A stretch of DNA of 64,000 nucleotides, from assembly GCA_954871525.1 (NCBI GenBank), contig OX940868.1, positions 23,617,056 through 23,681,055 of the forward strand, in the 5' to 3' direction. The translations under genes were made by a program, and so were the position numbers. This document shows, piece by piece, positions 24,701 to 36,800 of this stretch. A model generated the notes under the pieces. The model was not told the DNA's origin. It made no database searches and worked only from the letters and a program-made list of their open reading frames with translations. Source of the stretch: Parietaria judaica (lineage: Eukaryota > Streptophyta > Magnoliopsida > Rosales > Urticaceae). Each line of letters begins with the position of its first letter. Within the stretch, counting starts at the first letter, position 1.

Positions 24701-27700
24701 TGGGGGCTTTGGGTTGACGTTAATACTTGGGCCTTTTCAGTCGGTTTATTTAATACTAATGAATTTAAGAAAATTAGTTTTATAAAAGATTTTACCATTA
24801 CATTTTTCAAAATATATTCTTTGTTATACAAATTGTTAGAAATAAAAGGTCTAAGTAATATGATAATTAATAATAATACCTCTATGTATTTTAATTCTAA
24901 TTAATTAATAAAATTAAGGCTTCGAAAAATTAACTATTAATGGTATTTAGTTTTTGTTTTTATAAATAAATAGTATATTTTAAAAAATAAAAGATATGTA
25001 AAAGTAAAATTTCAATTATGACAATCGGAAGATTATAACAACATTTTGCCAGTATATACATTAATTCATTTTTTTTTAAAATAGATCATATATTATTTTT
25101 ATAAAATAATAAAAAATGAAAATAATTTTTTATATTTAAAAGATTAGATATTTTATGTGGGAAAACATATTATTTTCATTTAGATAGCAATGAAAAAAAC
25201 TCACTAATCATGACCAAGGAAAGAAATTGAATATTAAAATATAGGGTGTACTGTGTAGTGAAGATTAAAAATAAAATAAAATCTACGTATAAAGAAGCAT
25301 GGCCCATGAATATAGGGACCTAAACACAAATGTGACATAAGATATGTAGTACCTAACCTTGTTGACATATTTGTTGTACTACTCTACAAATATTAAATTG
25401 AATTTATTTTCTATTTTGAACCATGATTTTATCCGACGGCTATTGAAGTCTAATATATTAATATATTTTTGTCTTTTTTGTGTGACGACCAGATAATATA
25501 TAGCTATTCCAAAAAGTCCAATAAATACAAAAGGTCATCAATCATAAATATAATCATTGTAATCACTTCAGGGGCCTAACTTCAGTTGTATTATTTGCTA
25601 ACTTTCACCTCTTGAATTTATAGATTTATATTTTGTATAGAAATAGAAAATAGCGGTATACATATTTTTAAGTCATCAAAGTTACAAATATAGCGTTAAA
25701 ATAAAAAATTAGCAGTAAATATATCCCAAAATGTCCAATATATCCCAAAATTTAGAGGTAAACACCGATATTTTCATTGGTGTTAAAAAATATACTTTGT
25801 TACATGTTAATCCCATTATGAATATAAAATATAGCAGAAAAATAATGTCGTTTATTCAAATAGAGTCAGAGGTTCTAGGTAAATAATGCCTATTTCAAAT
25901 TCTTTATAAAATTGTAACGTTATTTGATAGTATTTTATGGATACTTGTAGACGTCTGCTTGTAGTAAAGATAGTCACATATCGTAAAATATTACTTTCAT
26001 TAAAAAATATATATATAATAAAAAATTGGTGATACAAATTCTTACTATAATATAAATGTATATATATATATTCAATTAGATCCCTATCACGAAATTTTAT
26101 ACCGGGATGTATGATTTTGCCATTTTTTCACATATGAGCCATAAAAGTCTTAAAAACTATGACAAAACCACACCAAAAATGCACACACCTTTCTTCGCCA
26201 TCAAGGACATCGGCTCCGCCGACCTCAATATACGCTTGTTTGAGCTTTGCTAAAAAACAACTCCTTTCTTTATGGCTCGCCAGAGATGATAATTTCATGC
26301 TTGCCGAGACAACTAAGACAAGAAGTAAAATACCTAGTTAATTTTATCGACTCCACATTGACCGCCCACGTGATTATAGGGTTCGGCCCGTTAATCTAAT
26401 TTTCAACATTAGTAATATATAAAGTATTATTGTAAAAAAAACTAAAATTAGAACGGAATTTACTATCAATTACTCTACAAGAATCATTTTTGGGACAAGT
26501 ATCGAGTCAAATAATAGCCAAAGATTTTCAACCGAAGGAATAAAAATAATAATAAGAGTACTCAAAGTCAAATAAATATGGACTAAAAAGGGTACTAGGA
26601 GTAGTAATGTTGGAAGGGCATTGAATAGAAGTTTCTTCATTGAGAAGAAAAGGGGGTTTTCGGTAAATGTACAAATACCGGCTTCTTCACAAAAAAAAAA
26701 AAAATTGTAGGCATGTGAATAAAGCAATGAAAAAGATGTGTATTATAGTAATATTATTTATGAATAAATAAGTATGATTATGCTTTTAAAAAACTTAATA
26801 AATATATAAATCTCTTTTTAAAACTTCTATAGACTCAAAAAACATATTGTCGACAAACTCAGATAGAAGAATCTAAAAATAAGTGAGAACTGAGAAGTAA
26901 CAAGTGTGGAGGGAGTTTGGCAAAGAGATTAAGGTTCTATCCAGGAAATTCGCGCCGGGTTGCCCCAACTCAATGGAATTCGATGTATGAAATGTTGCAT
27001 GGAGTTCTCGACTATCAATAACAATTATGATCTTAATATAATTGCGATTACGATTACCATTACCATTAACCGATTACTACCGGCAAAACGCCACCTTACT
27101 GTGCATTATTGCATTGCTATTTTGCTTGGAATAAAGATGTACCTATGCATAGCCAATTGAATAGTTTAAAATTGACAAAATAACTAATGTTTTGTCAATA
27201 TTTATAAAATAGTCAATTAACCATATTAATTATCATACAAAAAAAAGTCATATTAACCGTTGATAAAATAACTATTGTTAAATTATTTTGTAAATTAAAA
27301 TTTTAAATTTGTTAAAACAAAATGTAAAAATATGATTGTGGCTATTCATTATAATTATTATTATTATTTTGTATATTTAACATATTCAAGCCAAGAAAAT
27401 ATTCGGAAAAGTCAGCATGGTCAAAGGGTAAATTTGTAAATTTCGCTGTTCATTTTAACAGGATTTTGTCTTGTGTTTGAAAACGAAACAATTTGGTCGG
27501 TTCTTTCTTATCTCTAATAGTCGGGTCCCACTATTCATAAAAAATAAAAATAAAAACAGTTGAGTCCCACTAGCAAACGAAAATGGGTCAATATTTAGTT
27601 ATTTAACTACCACTAGAAACTCCAAGATTTATTTCCCAATATTTCCGTGCATCGTACTGGCAACTTGGAACTGGAAGTCATAATCAACGATTTGCTGGGT

Positions 27701-28035
27701 TTGTTGTAGCAGACAAAGGCGTGATTGATGTATAATGCAATAAAATACGTTTTTTGTCTGTTCAGATATAGATATATTCCTTCTTTCAAAAAAAAAAAAG
27801 AAGAAAGATATATTCCTTAAAACAGTAAAGGTTGGTCATTGTTTGCCGGCGACCCCACCTGCAAGATTTATATAGCTTTAACTTCCAGGTGACGTGTCTG
27901 TTCCGATTCAACAACATTCTAGTACATGTGATTCTACTTTTCAACAATCAATCACACATCAAAAACTGGATTTTATATTTCAATCTTATTATAAATAAGC
28001 ATATCTTAATTTCAAATCAAATTATCTACAAGAGA
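24701..28035. other. Non-coding part of copy B
   Basis: Aligns in blocks with copy A: 25380-26320 with 1140-2207, 26340-26900 with 3130-3660, 27410-27540 with 5760-5900, and 27730-28035 with 6710-7175. A short block at 26930-27170 has no partner in copy A. No gene seen. Confidence 0.5.
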
Positions 28036-29253
28036 GTATTTATACTCGAAAATTGTCGCTGATCCTACGGTTAGGGTTTCCTCAAAAATCACAACAAACC
28101 TCATCCTACGGTTGAGATCAGCGAGCTATCCGGCGACACGTCAGCACGACAGCTGTGTCAGGAGAATGTGAAGAGTTTATTCTCTTCGAACTCCGCAAAA
28201 TGGGACACGTGTTGTAACTGTTCCCGCCCAAAATTCGAAGCGACGGTTACAGCTTCAAGACCCTATCCGTCCATCTTATCTTGAAATTATCCAAAATCCT
28301 GTCCGGATTATGCAGATTTGCGGCAAAAGTCACAAATTTAATTAATCCTATTCGGCACGAATTTTACATGATTTCATCGAGTAAATACTATAAAATTTAC
28401 TTCGTATTTTTTATAGTAGGGGGCTAACTGTTGATGTACAAATTCGTCATTATTTAATATGACATAAAGTGCTAAGGTTGTGAATTAATTAAATTTACAA
28501 ACCATGATAAAAGGCTTTAAAGAAATAAGCCCAATGAGATTCTCAATCAGACCAAGAACCTACGGATACAGGCTACTCGGCCCAATAAGTTCTAAAGGCC
28601 CAAATCCATTCGACATCAGTCCAGAAAGACGAGGGTAGAGACGTCATATACTCTACCCGGCATCCCATTTCAAACTCAGACGGAAGACCAGGAGCACGGA
28701 GTCAACCTCCAACGGACATAAATTCAAACACGACGACGAGAACGAAGTCATGGGACACGTGCAGCCAGATCGTCCATTCAACCCAGTCAGCACGGAGTGA
28801 AGACCCCTCGATTCCTGGAAGTCCAACGGGAAGAATTGAAGCCTATAAATGCCAAAGCTCAAGCTCAGATCAAGAAAAACGCATACTTACAACCTGGAGA
28901 GAATACTCCGAAGAAATCCTACCCGGCATTCTTGTTCACTTAAAGATCTTAATGTGTTCTTTCTTCTCTCTTCTTTTCTTTTTTATTCTCAGACGAGATC
29001 TAGCTGCCTGTAGCTATCCGTCTATGTTCACTGTCGCAATAAACTAACAGAGGAAGTAGTCAACTAACGCCTTGGGACGAACCTCTATAAAAAACCCCTC
29101 GTCTCATTTATATTGCTTTTATATATATATATATCGTGAGTGAATCGAGACCTTGCAACGTGAGAGATCGAATTCCACCAAATTATTCTATTCAAAAATA
29201 CCATACGCTCACAAGTCACACTTGACTGATTGAGGTGGGAAACCACGTCAACA
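28036..29253 (+). mobile_element. LTR retrotransposon remnant: 3' internal end plus 3' LTR
   Basis: The LTR at 28429-29253 starts TGTTGATGTAC and ends CACGTCAACA, closely matching the solo LTR at 2208-3059. It is preceded by about 390 bp that interrupts the copy A/copy B alignment, ending in a purine-rich tract (AGTAGGGGG, 28415-28423) just before the LTR, as expected of a polypurine tract. The TATA box is at 28844-28850. The 5' LTR and coding region are gone. The alignment with copy A breaks near 28036 (copy A near 7175) and resumes after 29253, so the insertion postdates the duplication. Confidence 0.75.
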
Positions 29254-29402
29254 CATACGTAATATAATAATTAAAACTTTTCAATAATATTATTGTTAAG
29301 AAAATAATTACGGTTTCCCTATTAATTTTGAGGCCTATCCATAAATAATAAATTGACTGAATCTTACAATTATGCATCAATTTATAAATAAGATATGTTG
29401 AT

Positions 29403-30107
29403 TAGGGATGCAACCGGGTAGGGTACCCTGTTTTTTCGAGGTACCCGGTACCCGGTACCGGAATCCGGGTATCTGAAAACTTGTACCCGGAGCCGGTACC
29501 CTGTTTCCGGGTATTTGTGTTTTGATACCCGGTACCGGTACCCGGTACCCGGTTTTGAGAACCGGGTCCGGGTACCTGGTTTTACCCTGTACCCTGTTTT
29601 TTTTTAATATATATATATATATATATTATTTAAAAATAAAAACATACATTCATCTTAAAAAAAAAACTACATAAAAAAAATAATCTCGCACATCAAGCAT
29701 AGAAGAAAAAATAGCCCAAAATGCATAAAAAAAAATAGTCCGCATCAAGTATAACATAGTCCTGCGAAAAAAGAAAAAAAGAAACATAGTCTCCGGCATC
29801 GGAGTGAGGCGGGATTTTGATGAAGTCGGCGAGATGGGAGAGATGTTGGATAAATGAAGTCGAGCCCTAGTGTAGAGAAGTAACTCTGAAAATTAAATTA
29901 CCATAAAAATAAAAGACAAAATTAAAACAGGGTAATAAACCGGGTACCGGGTACCCGATTTTTTTAATTTTACTACCCAGTACCCGGAACCGGTTTCAAA
30001 ACCGGTTCCGGAAACCCGGAACCGGAATTCGATTCCGATTATTAAATCCGGATACCAATCCGGTTCCGGGTAATTAACCGATTTCCGGGTATTATTTGCA
30101 CCCCTTA
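29403..30107. mobile_element. hAT-like non-autonomous element, 705 bp
   Basis: Ends are TAGGGATGCAACCGGG and, in reverse complement, TAAGGGGTGCAAATAATA. The flanks ATGTTGAT (29395-29402) and TTGTTGAT (30108-30115) form an 8-bp TSD with one mismatch. Copy A keeps the uninterrupted target TTGTTGAT at 7351-7358. Both ends are packed with direct and inverted ACCCGGTACC / CCGGTTCCGG words; the centre is AT-rich and has no transposase. Confidence 0.85.
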
Positions 30108-30115
30108 TTGTTGAT

Positions 30116-30870
30116 ATTATAACTAAATAAATTGACTGAAGTGGGCCTTGGACTTTTGGGCCATTAAAAGAAAAAGAGGGTGCATGCAAAAGTTGAGATT
30201 CGAATCTGAATCAGTGAGAAATTGGCGGCTGGGTGGGACCACATTACCTTCTCACTCGTGTTCACAAAGTGAATAAAATATTGTCTTATATCTTTATATT
30301 TATACATGTATATACATGGTATATTTTAATCTTTTTCCTATTCAAATATTAATTTGTTAACTGACTCGTAAAAAAGTACCTTTAACAATTTCTAAAAAGA
30401 GAGATTTTCAATGATGAAATAGACGATTTAGTTTTAATCCTAGTTTATAAGAATTATATACGATCAATTACAATGGTAAGTTTTAAGTATTTAATTATAT
30501 TAAAATAGAGTAAAAAACGCATTATATTTGTATTCTTTTTTTATCATAAAAAAAATTAAAGTTAAAAGACATGATTTTGAATTTGTTTTTAGGTAAAATA
30601 ACTGAACCTGAATTTTTAATTATCGTTTTTAAATATAGATTGAAAATACAACAAATAAAATTTAAAAACAAACAAGCATTAGAAGATTAGTTATAAGGCA
30701 AACTGTTCAAACTTCTCACTTGTTTTTGACATTATATAATAGAAACCAACCTATACTTTTTTGGGTATACTAGATAACTAGTTTATTACCTACACAACAT
30801 TTGTCTAGAAAATATTTTTGGATGATCAAAATGTGCTAATAAAATTGGAAGTAAAAAAATCATGATTTAT

Positions 30871-30906
<36 letters not shown>

Positions 30907-31689
30907 GGGTCCTCGTTAACTTTTATCCTTCAAAAAGACAAGCACATATATTTGAAAGGTTTCTTCATTTATCAAACGTCATTGTTTTTGACAACTTGAT
31001 GTTTGTTTTATGATGTCAGAGTTTGTCTAAAAAATATTTTTGGATGATTTTCACTTCATGTTGATTTTGTTCAGGAATCAATAGTTTTGGAACTTGTATT
31101 GATTCATGTTACAGTTTCTTCTCCGTCTTCCACAATGACTATTTCTCGTTCCTTTCTCGTTCATATAATCAATTCAGAATATCCTTTCACGTATATATCA
31201 ATTTCATCAATTCTTTTATGTGTTAATGTTCGTTCATTCGTGTTATTGTCCTGTTTAATACACGGTAGATTCGTGTTAATTCGTGTGAATTCACGTTTAT
31301 GTTTTGTTTGTTTTAGTTTATTGGGGTTTATATAAATTTATGGCGTGATCTCTTTCCACTGGTCGTCGTCTAATAACTTTAAATAATAGAAGTGATTCAT
31401 ACGTAGAATTAATTTTACACTGTAATTACTTTAAATTTTCAAAATTATTACATTCCTATTGTTAACACATACTAATATACATTATTACATTCAATGTTAC
31501 ACACAGTGAAAAACAATAAAAAAAAATGCTAAAAGTTAACCTAATAGTCTTTGTGTTTTTAACAATAAATATAACTTAAAACAGTCTATATTTTTTTTCC
31601 TAAAAAAGAAAAAAGTTACATTGAAGTTTGAAACTGATCGAATCTATGATGAAAAATAAATCAATAATTTTATGATTAATTTTTCATCA
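30116..31689. other. Right part of copy B and intergenic
   Basis: 30116-31030 aligns with 7370-8095 of copy A. A (TA)n microsatellite occupies 30872-30903. 31030-31690 is AT-rich, with no gene that I can support. Confidence 0.5.
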
Positions 31690-31714
31690 CTCTTGACCTT
31701 GCAAAAGCTTTTCA

Positions 31715-31779
31715 CACGTGTTGCTCTTCTATCTCTACACTTGCGAAGAAAGGTGGTGTATATACCCTCCTCTATATAT
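31715..31779 (+). promoter_or_regulatory. Promoter of the 60-aa gene: G-box and TATA box
   Basis: CACGTG in ACACGTGT at 31715-31720 is the ABRE/G-box form, and a TATA-like CTATATATA is at 31772-31780, about 45 bp before the ATG. The layout parallels the promoter at 4831-4967, although the surrounding DNA is not obviously alignable. This suggests shared regulation, by inference. Confidence 0.5.
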
Positions 31780-31821
31780 ACTTGTGCTTGAAATGAAGAA
31801 CGATACATTTAGCAAGTAGCA

Positions 31822-32004
31822 ATGCCTCCCAAAGAGCAGCCTGATGCTAAGGAGTGCTTGGGAGTGCGCGGTCACTCTGGCGAAGGCGGAGGCCGTGGTC
31901 AGGAACAGCCGATGGCTAAACAACCTCCTGCAAAGGATATCTTTGCACCCAAGACAGACGAGAAGAAGAAGAAGAAGAAGAAGAAGGAGAATGAGAAGGA
32001 ATGA
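31822..32004 (+). CDS. Small lysine-rich KEQPxAK protein, 60 aa, paralog of 5021-5185
   Basis: Single-exon ORF starting MPPKEQPDAKECLG and ending in an eight-lysine run followed by ENEKE. It shares with the 54-aa protein at 5021 the N-terminal KEQPxAK(D/E), a central Gly/charged linker, and a QPxAKxIF motif before the lysine-rich tail; here that motif is KQPPAKDIF. A third, overlapping EQPMAK occurs just before it, so QPxAK is a repeated short unit. The nucleotide start regions are also alike (ATGCCT, then AA(A/G)GAGCA(A/G)CCTG). There is one cysteine and no signal or membrane segment. The poly-lysine stretch is encoded by a run of AAG codons that may expand by slippage. The family and function are not recognised. 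It is just outside copy B, so it is not the direct segmental partner of the 5.0-kb gene unless it was moved. Confidence 0.62.
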   Translation: MPPKEQPDAKECLGVRGHSGEGGGRGQEQPMAKQPPAKDIFAPKTDEKKKKKKKKENEKE

Positions 32005-33121
32005 GTGACATGGTATGACATCAATTTCAGATGAGTTTTTACTTTTTGCAAACTTTTTGCCAATTATGTTCCGTACGGTGTTGATTATTAATGGAAGTGT
32101 TTGTTCCTTTTTGCAGATCAAAACTATAATAAAAGTATGGAACAATCAGTATTATACGGATATTATATAATCAGCCCTTTTTTTCAGTACCCATGTCGCT
32201 GCTCTCCGTCGCGGTTCTCCGCCATCAGCGTTGTTCGTTGCCGTCGGCGTTGATGCGGGGAGGGATCATTTTCCGGTGTCGCCGTCGGCATTGATGCAGG
32301 GAGGAACATACATATTAGACGTTCAGTTATTTGTTTAGTTTTGTTGTCAGAAAATGTCATTTTCGCCCTTTTTTTTTTGTCGTCTTTATCAGCATGATTC
32401 CTCGTCAAATTTCTTTTTTGGTCCCTGAATTTTATTTTGTTGCTTTAGACCCCTCTCTCCTGTTATCTTTCTCGCAGGACATTATATGGAAAGAATATGC
32501 GTGGATTTTTCTATATCATTTGTTTATTGTTGTTTGCGTTTTGTTCTTCATGGCGTACGTAATGAGATTGAATCGTCGCCGTTCACTTTTGTTTTTGAGG
32601 GCTCAGGTTGCAGACCGTAAGGTGAAATAGGATATTCAAGCAAAAAGAAAAAAGTTAAAGGTGGAATTAGGCTAAAGTCTATATGTTCGAGGGCGTAAAC
32701 ATGCAATTTTAAAACGATTTTGCCATAAAAATAATATAAATCACTTATCCAGAAAAGAACAACTATGTTTCTCCCCGCTTTATTATTTGACTGCCTTTTG
32801 TTGCTTTCCGAATCAGTTTAACATTCCAAAGAGTCAGAGCACATTTTTCTTCTATATATATAATTATATATATAAGTATTACCGAACTATCACCAGACAC
32901 ATTTTTCTTTGCATTTTGATGTTCTGGGATAGAACAAGACAAAATAGAAGAGAAAGATTTCATGTCTTTTAGCGCGACTGTATCGAGAGATTTATAGCGC
33001 ACTAGCCCATCAATTAAAGTAACAAATAAATAAATTAAAAGTCATTATTGATCAAAAGAAGAAGGACCAGACTAATTAAAGTAATGATTATGCTATAATG
33101 CGAAAACATATTTAGCTGGAA
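32005..33121. other. 3' flank of small gene and intergenic
   Basis: A GC-richer stretch at 32190-32300 contains a partial tandem repeat (CGCCGTCGGCGTTGATGC and CGCCGTCGGCATTGATGC). The plus-strand frame at 32331-32630 is open for 99 codons and hydrophobic, but it lacks any recognisable domain or paralog, so I do not call it. The rest is AT-rich. Confidence 0.4.
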
Positions 33122-33663
33122 TAGAGGTGTCAAGTGGGCCGGGTCGGCCCAGGCCCACCCGACCCGACTCGTATTTATTCACTAATTAATTATTATTATT
33201 CACTAATTAATTTTAAAATCACGTATTTTCATTTTATTGTTCACTTTCACTTTCATGTTCACTATTCAATCTTTACATCTTGAAATTCATGAATCAATTC
33301 AACATTCATTCATGCTATACTTTCAAGTTATATTTTGCTATTCATTCATTCATGTATTTACTCTCCGTAAAAATCCAACCCGTTATGGTTTATGAAAAGC
33401 CCACCAAATTCGACCCGTAAAAGCCCACTAAACTCGACTCGTAAAAGCCCACTAAACTCGACTCGTAAAAAGCCCGCCCCGCCTTGCCCCGCGACATTGT
33501 GGGTTCGGGTTCATGGGCCAGGGTGGGCCTTGATGCCTTTTCTAAAACCCGCCCCGCCCCGCCCCGAACATTGAACGGGGCGGGTCGAGCCTGCCCCGTT
33601 TAACATGCGGGTTTAACGAGTTGTGGGCCGGGTTGGCCCACCCCGGCCCACTTGACACCTCTA
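33122..33663. mobile_element. hAT-like non-autonomous element, 542 bp
   Basis: Perfect terminal inverted repeats of 22 bp start TAGAGGTGTCAAGTGGGCC. The 8-bp flanks are AGCTGGAA (33114-33121) and AGCTGAGG (33664-33671), identical in the first five bases, consistent with a decayed hAT TSD. The interior has GGGCCGGG / CCCGCCCCG-rich subterminal repeats and three copies of a 25-bp unit (AAAGCCCACTAAACTCGACT) at about 33392-33470. There is no transposase. Confidence 0.82.
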
Positions 33664-33671
33664 AGCTGAGG

Positions 33672-33863
33672 TGGCTGCTTTACCAGCCGTCCAATACCAC
33701 CGACTCCATAGGAGCACATAGGAAGCGGTTTTGAAGGAAATATATTAATTAATTTCAGATATTGAGACCAACGTTTAATGCTTCTTGAGATTAGTGTTTT
33801 TTAGTGGTGCATGAATGAGAATGTTGGTTTCATTTAAGACTTGTAGCTCTAATTTATAAAACG

Positions 33864-33898
<35 letters not shown>

Positions 33899-36800
33899 TA
33901 TGTATATATTAGGACTGATCCAATCATTTTTAAGCCTTGAGCGAAAAATAAATACAAGGCCTTTCAGTTACATAGTATAAAAAGATATATAACTTCTATA
34001 TCTTATATGTTCATGTTTTACAATACTGTTAAAAACACTAACTATATTCCTTATAAGTGTGTAATTTAATAATAATATCTTAAATTTAAATTTACTTTTA
34101 ACTTAAGTGTAATTTAATTTCATAAGAAAAACTAACATTCTTATAATTACCTTTAAAGTTAATGAAAATAAATGGTACTGTTAATTAGAAAAAAACTTCC
34201 AGACTGAATATACAGGATAACACATGGTGGTAATCTATTTAATATGAATTATATAGTTATTAATGATTTCTTCGTAATGTTCAAGTTTTTAAAACGTAAC
34301 ATTCAAGTTTTTAATTTGAAATTCTCTTTTCTAAAATTTCTACATTAAAAAGAAAAAAACTATGAATTACCACCAATTTTTAATTCCATCGACATCCCAT
34401 TAAATTAACCCCATTTAATATTTCAATTCTAAAAAAAAAAAGTTTAAGTAAATTAGTGCATGGATGTGGTGTTCATGTTATTTACTATATTACGATGATA
34501 TTATTTAGCTTTTCCACTTTCACGAGACTCTTCATTCTGATTAATACAGAGTTTAATGTCAAATAAACACTCTCAATGAATTATTATTTTTATATATCTA
34601 AACACTCTCAATGATTAAATGTTATTACTTTGTGAGAATTTAAACTCGGGCTTTATTGTCAAACAAGTGAGTAGTAAGTTAATTTTTATAAGACACGATA
34701 TTTTAATAAAAAAATCTTAAAAGACAACATATTGCCGTTGCCGGTAAAGTATATAAATCTGTGAAAGTTTCTCATTTATGAGCCTCAATTGCCTATTAAT
34801 ATTTCTCACATTTTAGACTTCTCCGTGATTTTTTATTTGAAGCATGTGTTATTGTATTTTCCTCTTCGATTGAATGGTTGTTGTGTTTAAAGTGAGTTAT
34901 TGTTTTCATATTCTAGTTTTCATATTCTATTCTTATTGGAGAAAAAAACTTATATAATACATCCCCTACGATATATAATTCTAAGCTTCATATGATTATA
35001 AAATTGTAACCATTGAGGTACATTTTAAAAAATATAACTCCATCGGCTTTCAAATACATACATAATTAAGAACTCATATAAGAAATTATTTAATTAGGAG
35101 TTTAAGTTTGAAAAAGAAAATAATAATTAAAAAAAACATGTAGTTAATTATTCCTAAAACCGATGTATATTTAATTATGTATGATGTATCGATATATATA
35201 AATGCACAGCAAGAAAAGATCGTATAAAATTTTCTTTTTTAAAAAAACCCAGTAGTCTGCAGTAGATACCTAAAAATTTTGAGCTAATATCATTGTTTTA
35301 TTTTATATATAACATCCTAAATTAGTTGACTTCACACATCAATATTTTGACTTTTAGTCTTACATATCTTTTTAACAGTTATATATATATATATAATTAT
35401 ATATATCTTCATATGTATATCATATTATGGTTGAAAAATCTATGTATATAATTATTTGGGTTGTATGTCTTAGGTAAAAAAAAAAGCGTTAAATAGTGAT
35501 CTAAAAATCATATATTATATATGCAAAACATTGAAGCGATTCATTAGATTCTTAAAAAAAACTGCATGCATGATGAAATCAATACAATAGCTCTCAAATG
35601 GAACCACCTTTCTCAATATAATTATACCACTCAACATATTTGTATAGATTTTGGAAGGTGGTAAGTTATATGTAAAGTATATTTTAGAACGTAATATGGT
35701 ATGGTTAATTTACAAGAATTTTGTAAATATTATATTTTATTTATATTCTTCGTTTATTTAACTATTATTATTTTTACTTATTTGTTCAACAATTCTCCTT
35801 TTCTAATTTGGATGTTGGTATTTTGATTATTACAATATAATTGTAATAACAAAATCAACAATAACATTAACAAAACAAAAAAAAAACATGGCACCCAAAA
35901 CTCAAAGAATTGGGAATTTTAATTTTTGTGAAGCTTTGAGTCCTTATATATATATATATATAGCATATATAGCAAATCATTAATTTTGACTGATGCCACT
36001 TAAAATATTATTTGTTTGATGTGTGCTTTTAATGTAAATCTTACTCTACAGTCTACACGTTCGTTGACAATTTTTAGAGAAAATAAAATTAAAGAATTAT
36101 GACTTTTGACATATCTCATGAAGAAAAACTAACTTTCAGAATATTATAACATATTAATATTTAATTAACTCAGGAATATGTCTTCATTATTTCATCTGTG
36201 GCTATAGTAACATATCCAACTTCTCTCCTTAGCAAAACCTGTGAACCTAAACTTTGACTTAGAGTCTTAGACTTAGCGATACTTGCTTAATTAGCAAGTT
36301 CGTTTGTCTTGCCTAGCGAGTTTTATTTACTTGTGCACTAAGTTTTTTAGAATACAAATTTCATTTCATGTCATGGTGCTCTGCTCTCTAACTATATATA
36401 CACCATTAAGCTTGCTTATTTTATCAACTCCAACTTGCCTTGTATTCGACATTATTTATAATCAGAGTAGAAATTATTCCACAGCTCTTCATTCTCCATT
36501 TCCTTGCTGATTGTCGTATACACGCTAAATATACACAAACACTATCGAGCAAGTGAGTATATTTAATCTGTGAATGTGGTGAGATTATTGTATCTTCCGA
36601 GTGTGTTTCGGTTCAAAGATCGTATTTTTGGAACAACCAAAATCGTCATTAATTCTATTAACTTTCCATAATTAACACATTAATATATCTTCAATTATAT
36701 ATATATATATATATATTTCTCAAAACCCCTTGCTCACATTTCACTTTTCTCCTTCAAATGTTTAAACTCCTCTCTCTTTTGGTTTAGACTGTAAGATTTT

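Larger units (their letters stand above)
23530..31030 (+). repeat. Segmental duplication, copy B
   Basis: Counterpart of 60-8095 in direct orientation. It lacks the solo LTR of copy A and carries its own insertions: an LTR-retrotransposon 3' remnant at 28036-29253 and a hAT-like element at 29403-30107. Between 26900 and 27400 it has sequence without a match in copy A and lacks the small-protein gene found at 5.0 kb. Confidence 0.85.

Noticed and set aside
24478..24831. 117-codon frame on the minus strand
   Set aside because: Part overlaps the GGPP-synthase relic but in the wrong frame; the true similarity crosses frames and includes a stop.
28653..28862. Frame with QESRGLHSVLTGLNGRSG, also present at 2368-2634
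   Set aside because: Both lie wholly inside copies of the same LTR; shared because the LTRs are related, not because of a protein gene.
31735..32145. 136-codon frame on the minus strand
   Set aside because: It is the antisense of the small lysine-rich gene; its poly-leucine run is only the complement of the AAG repeat.
32331..32630. 99-codon open frame on the plus strand, hydrophobic
   Set aside because: No domain, no paralog in the window, poor start context, and a composition typical of T-rich DNA that fakes membrane-like peptides.
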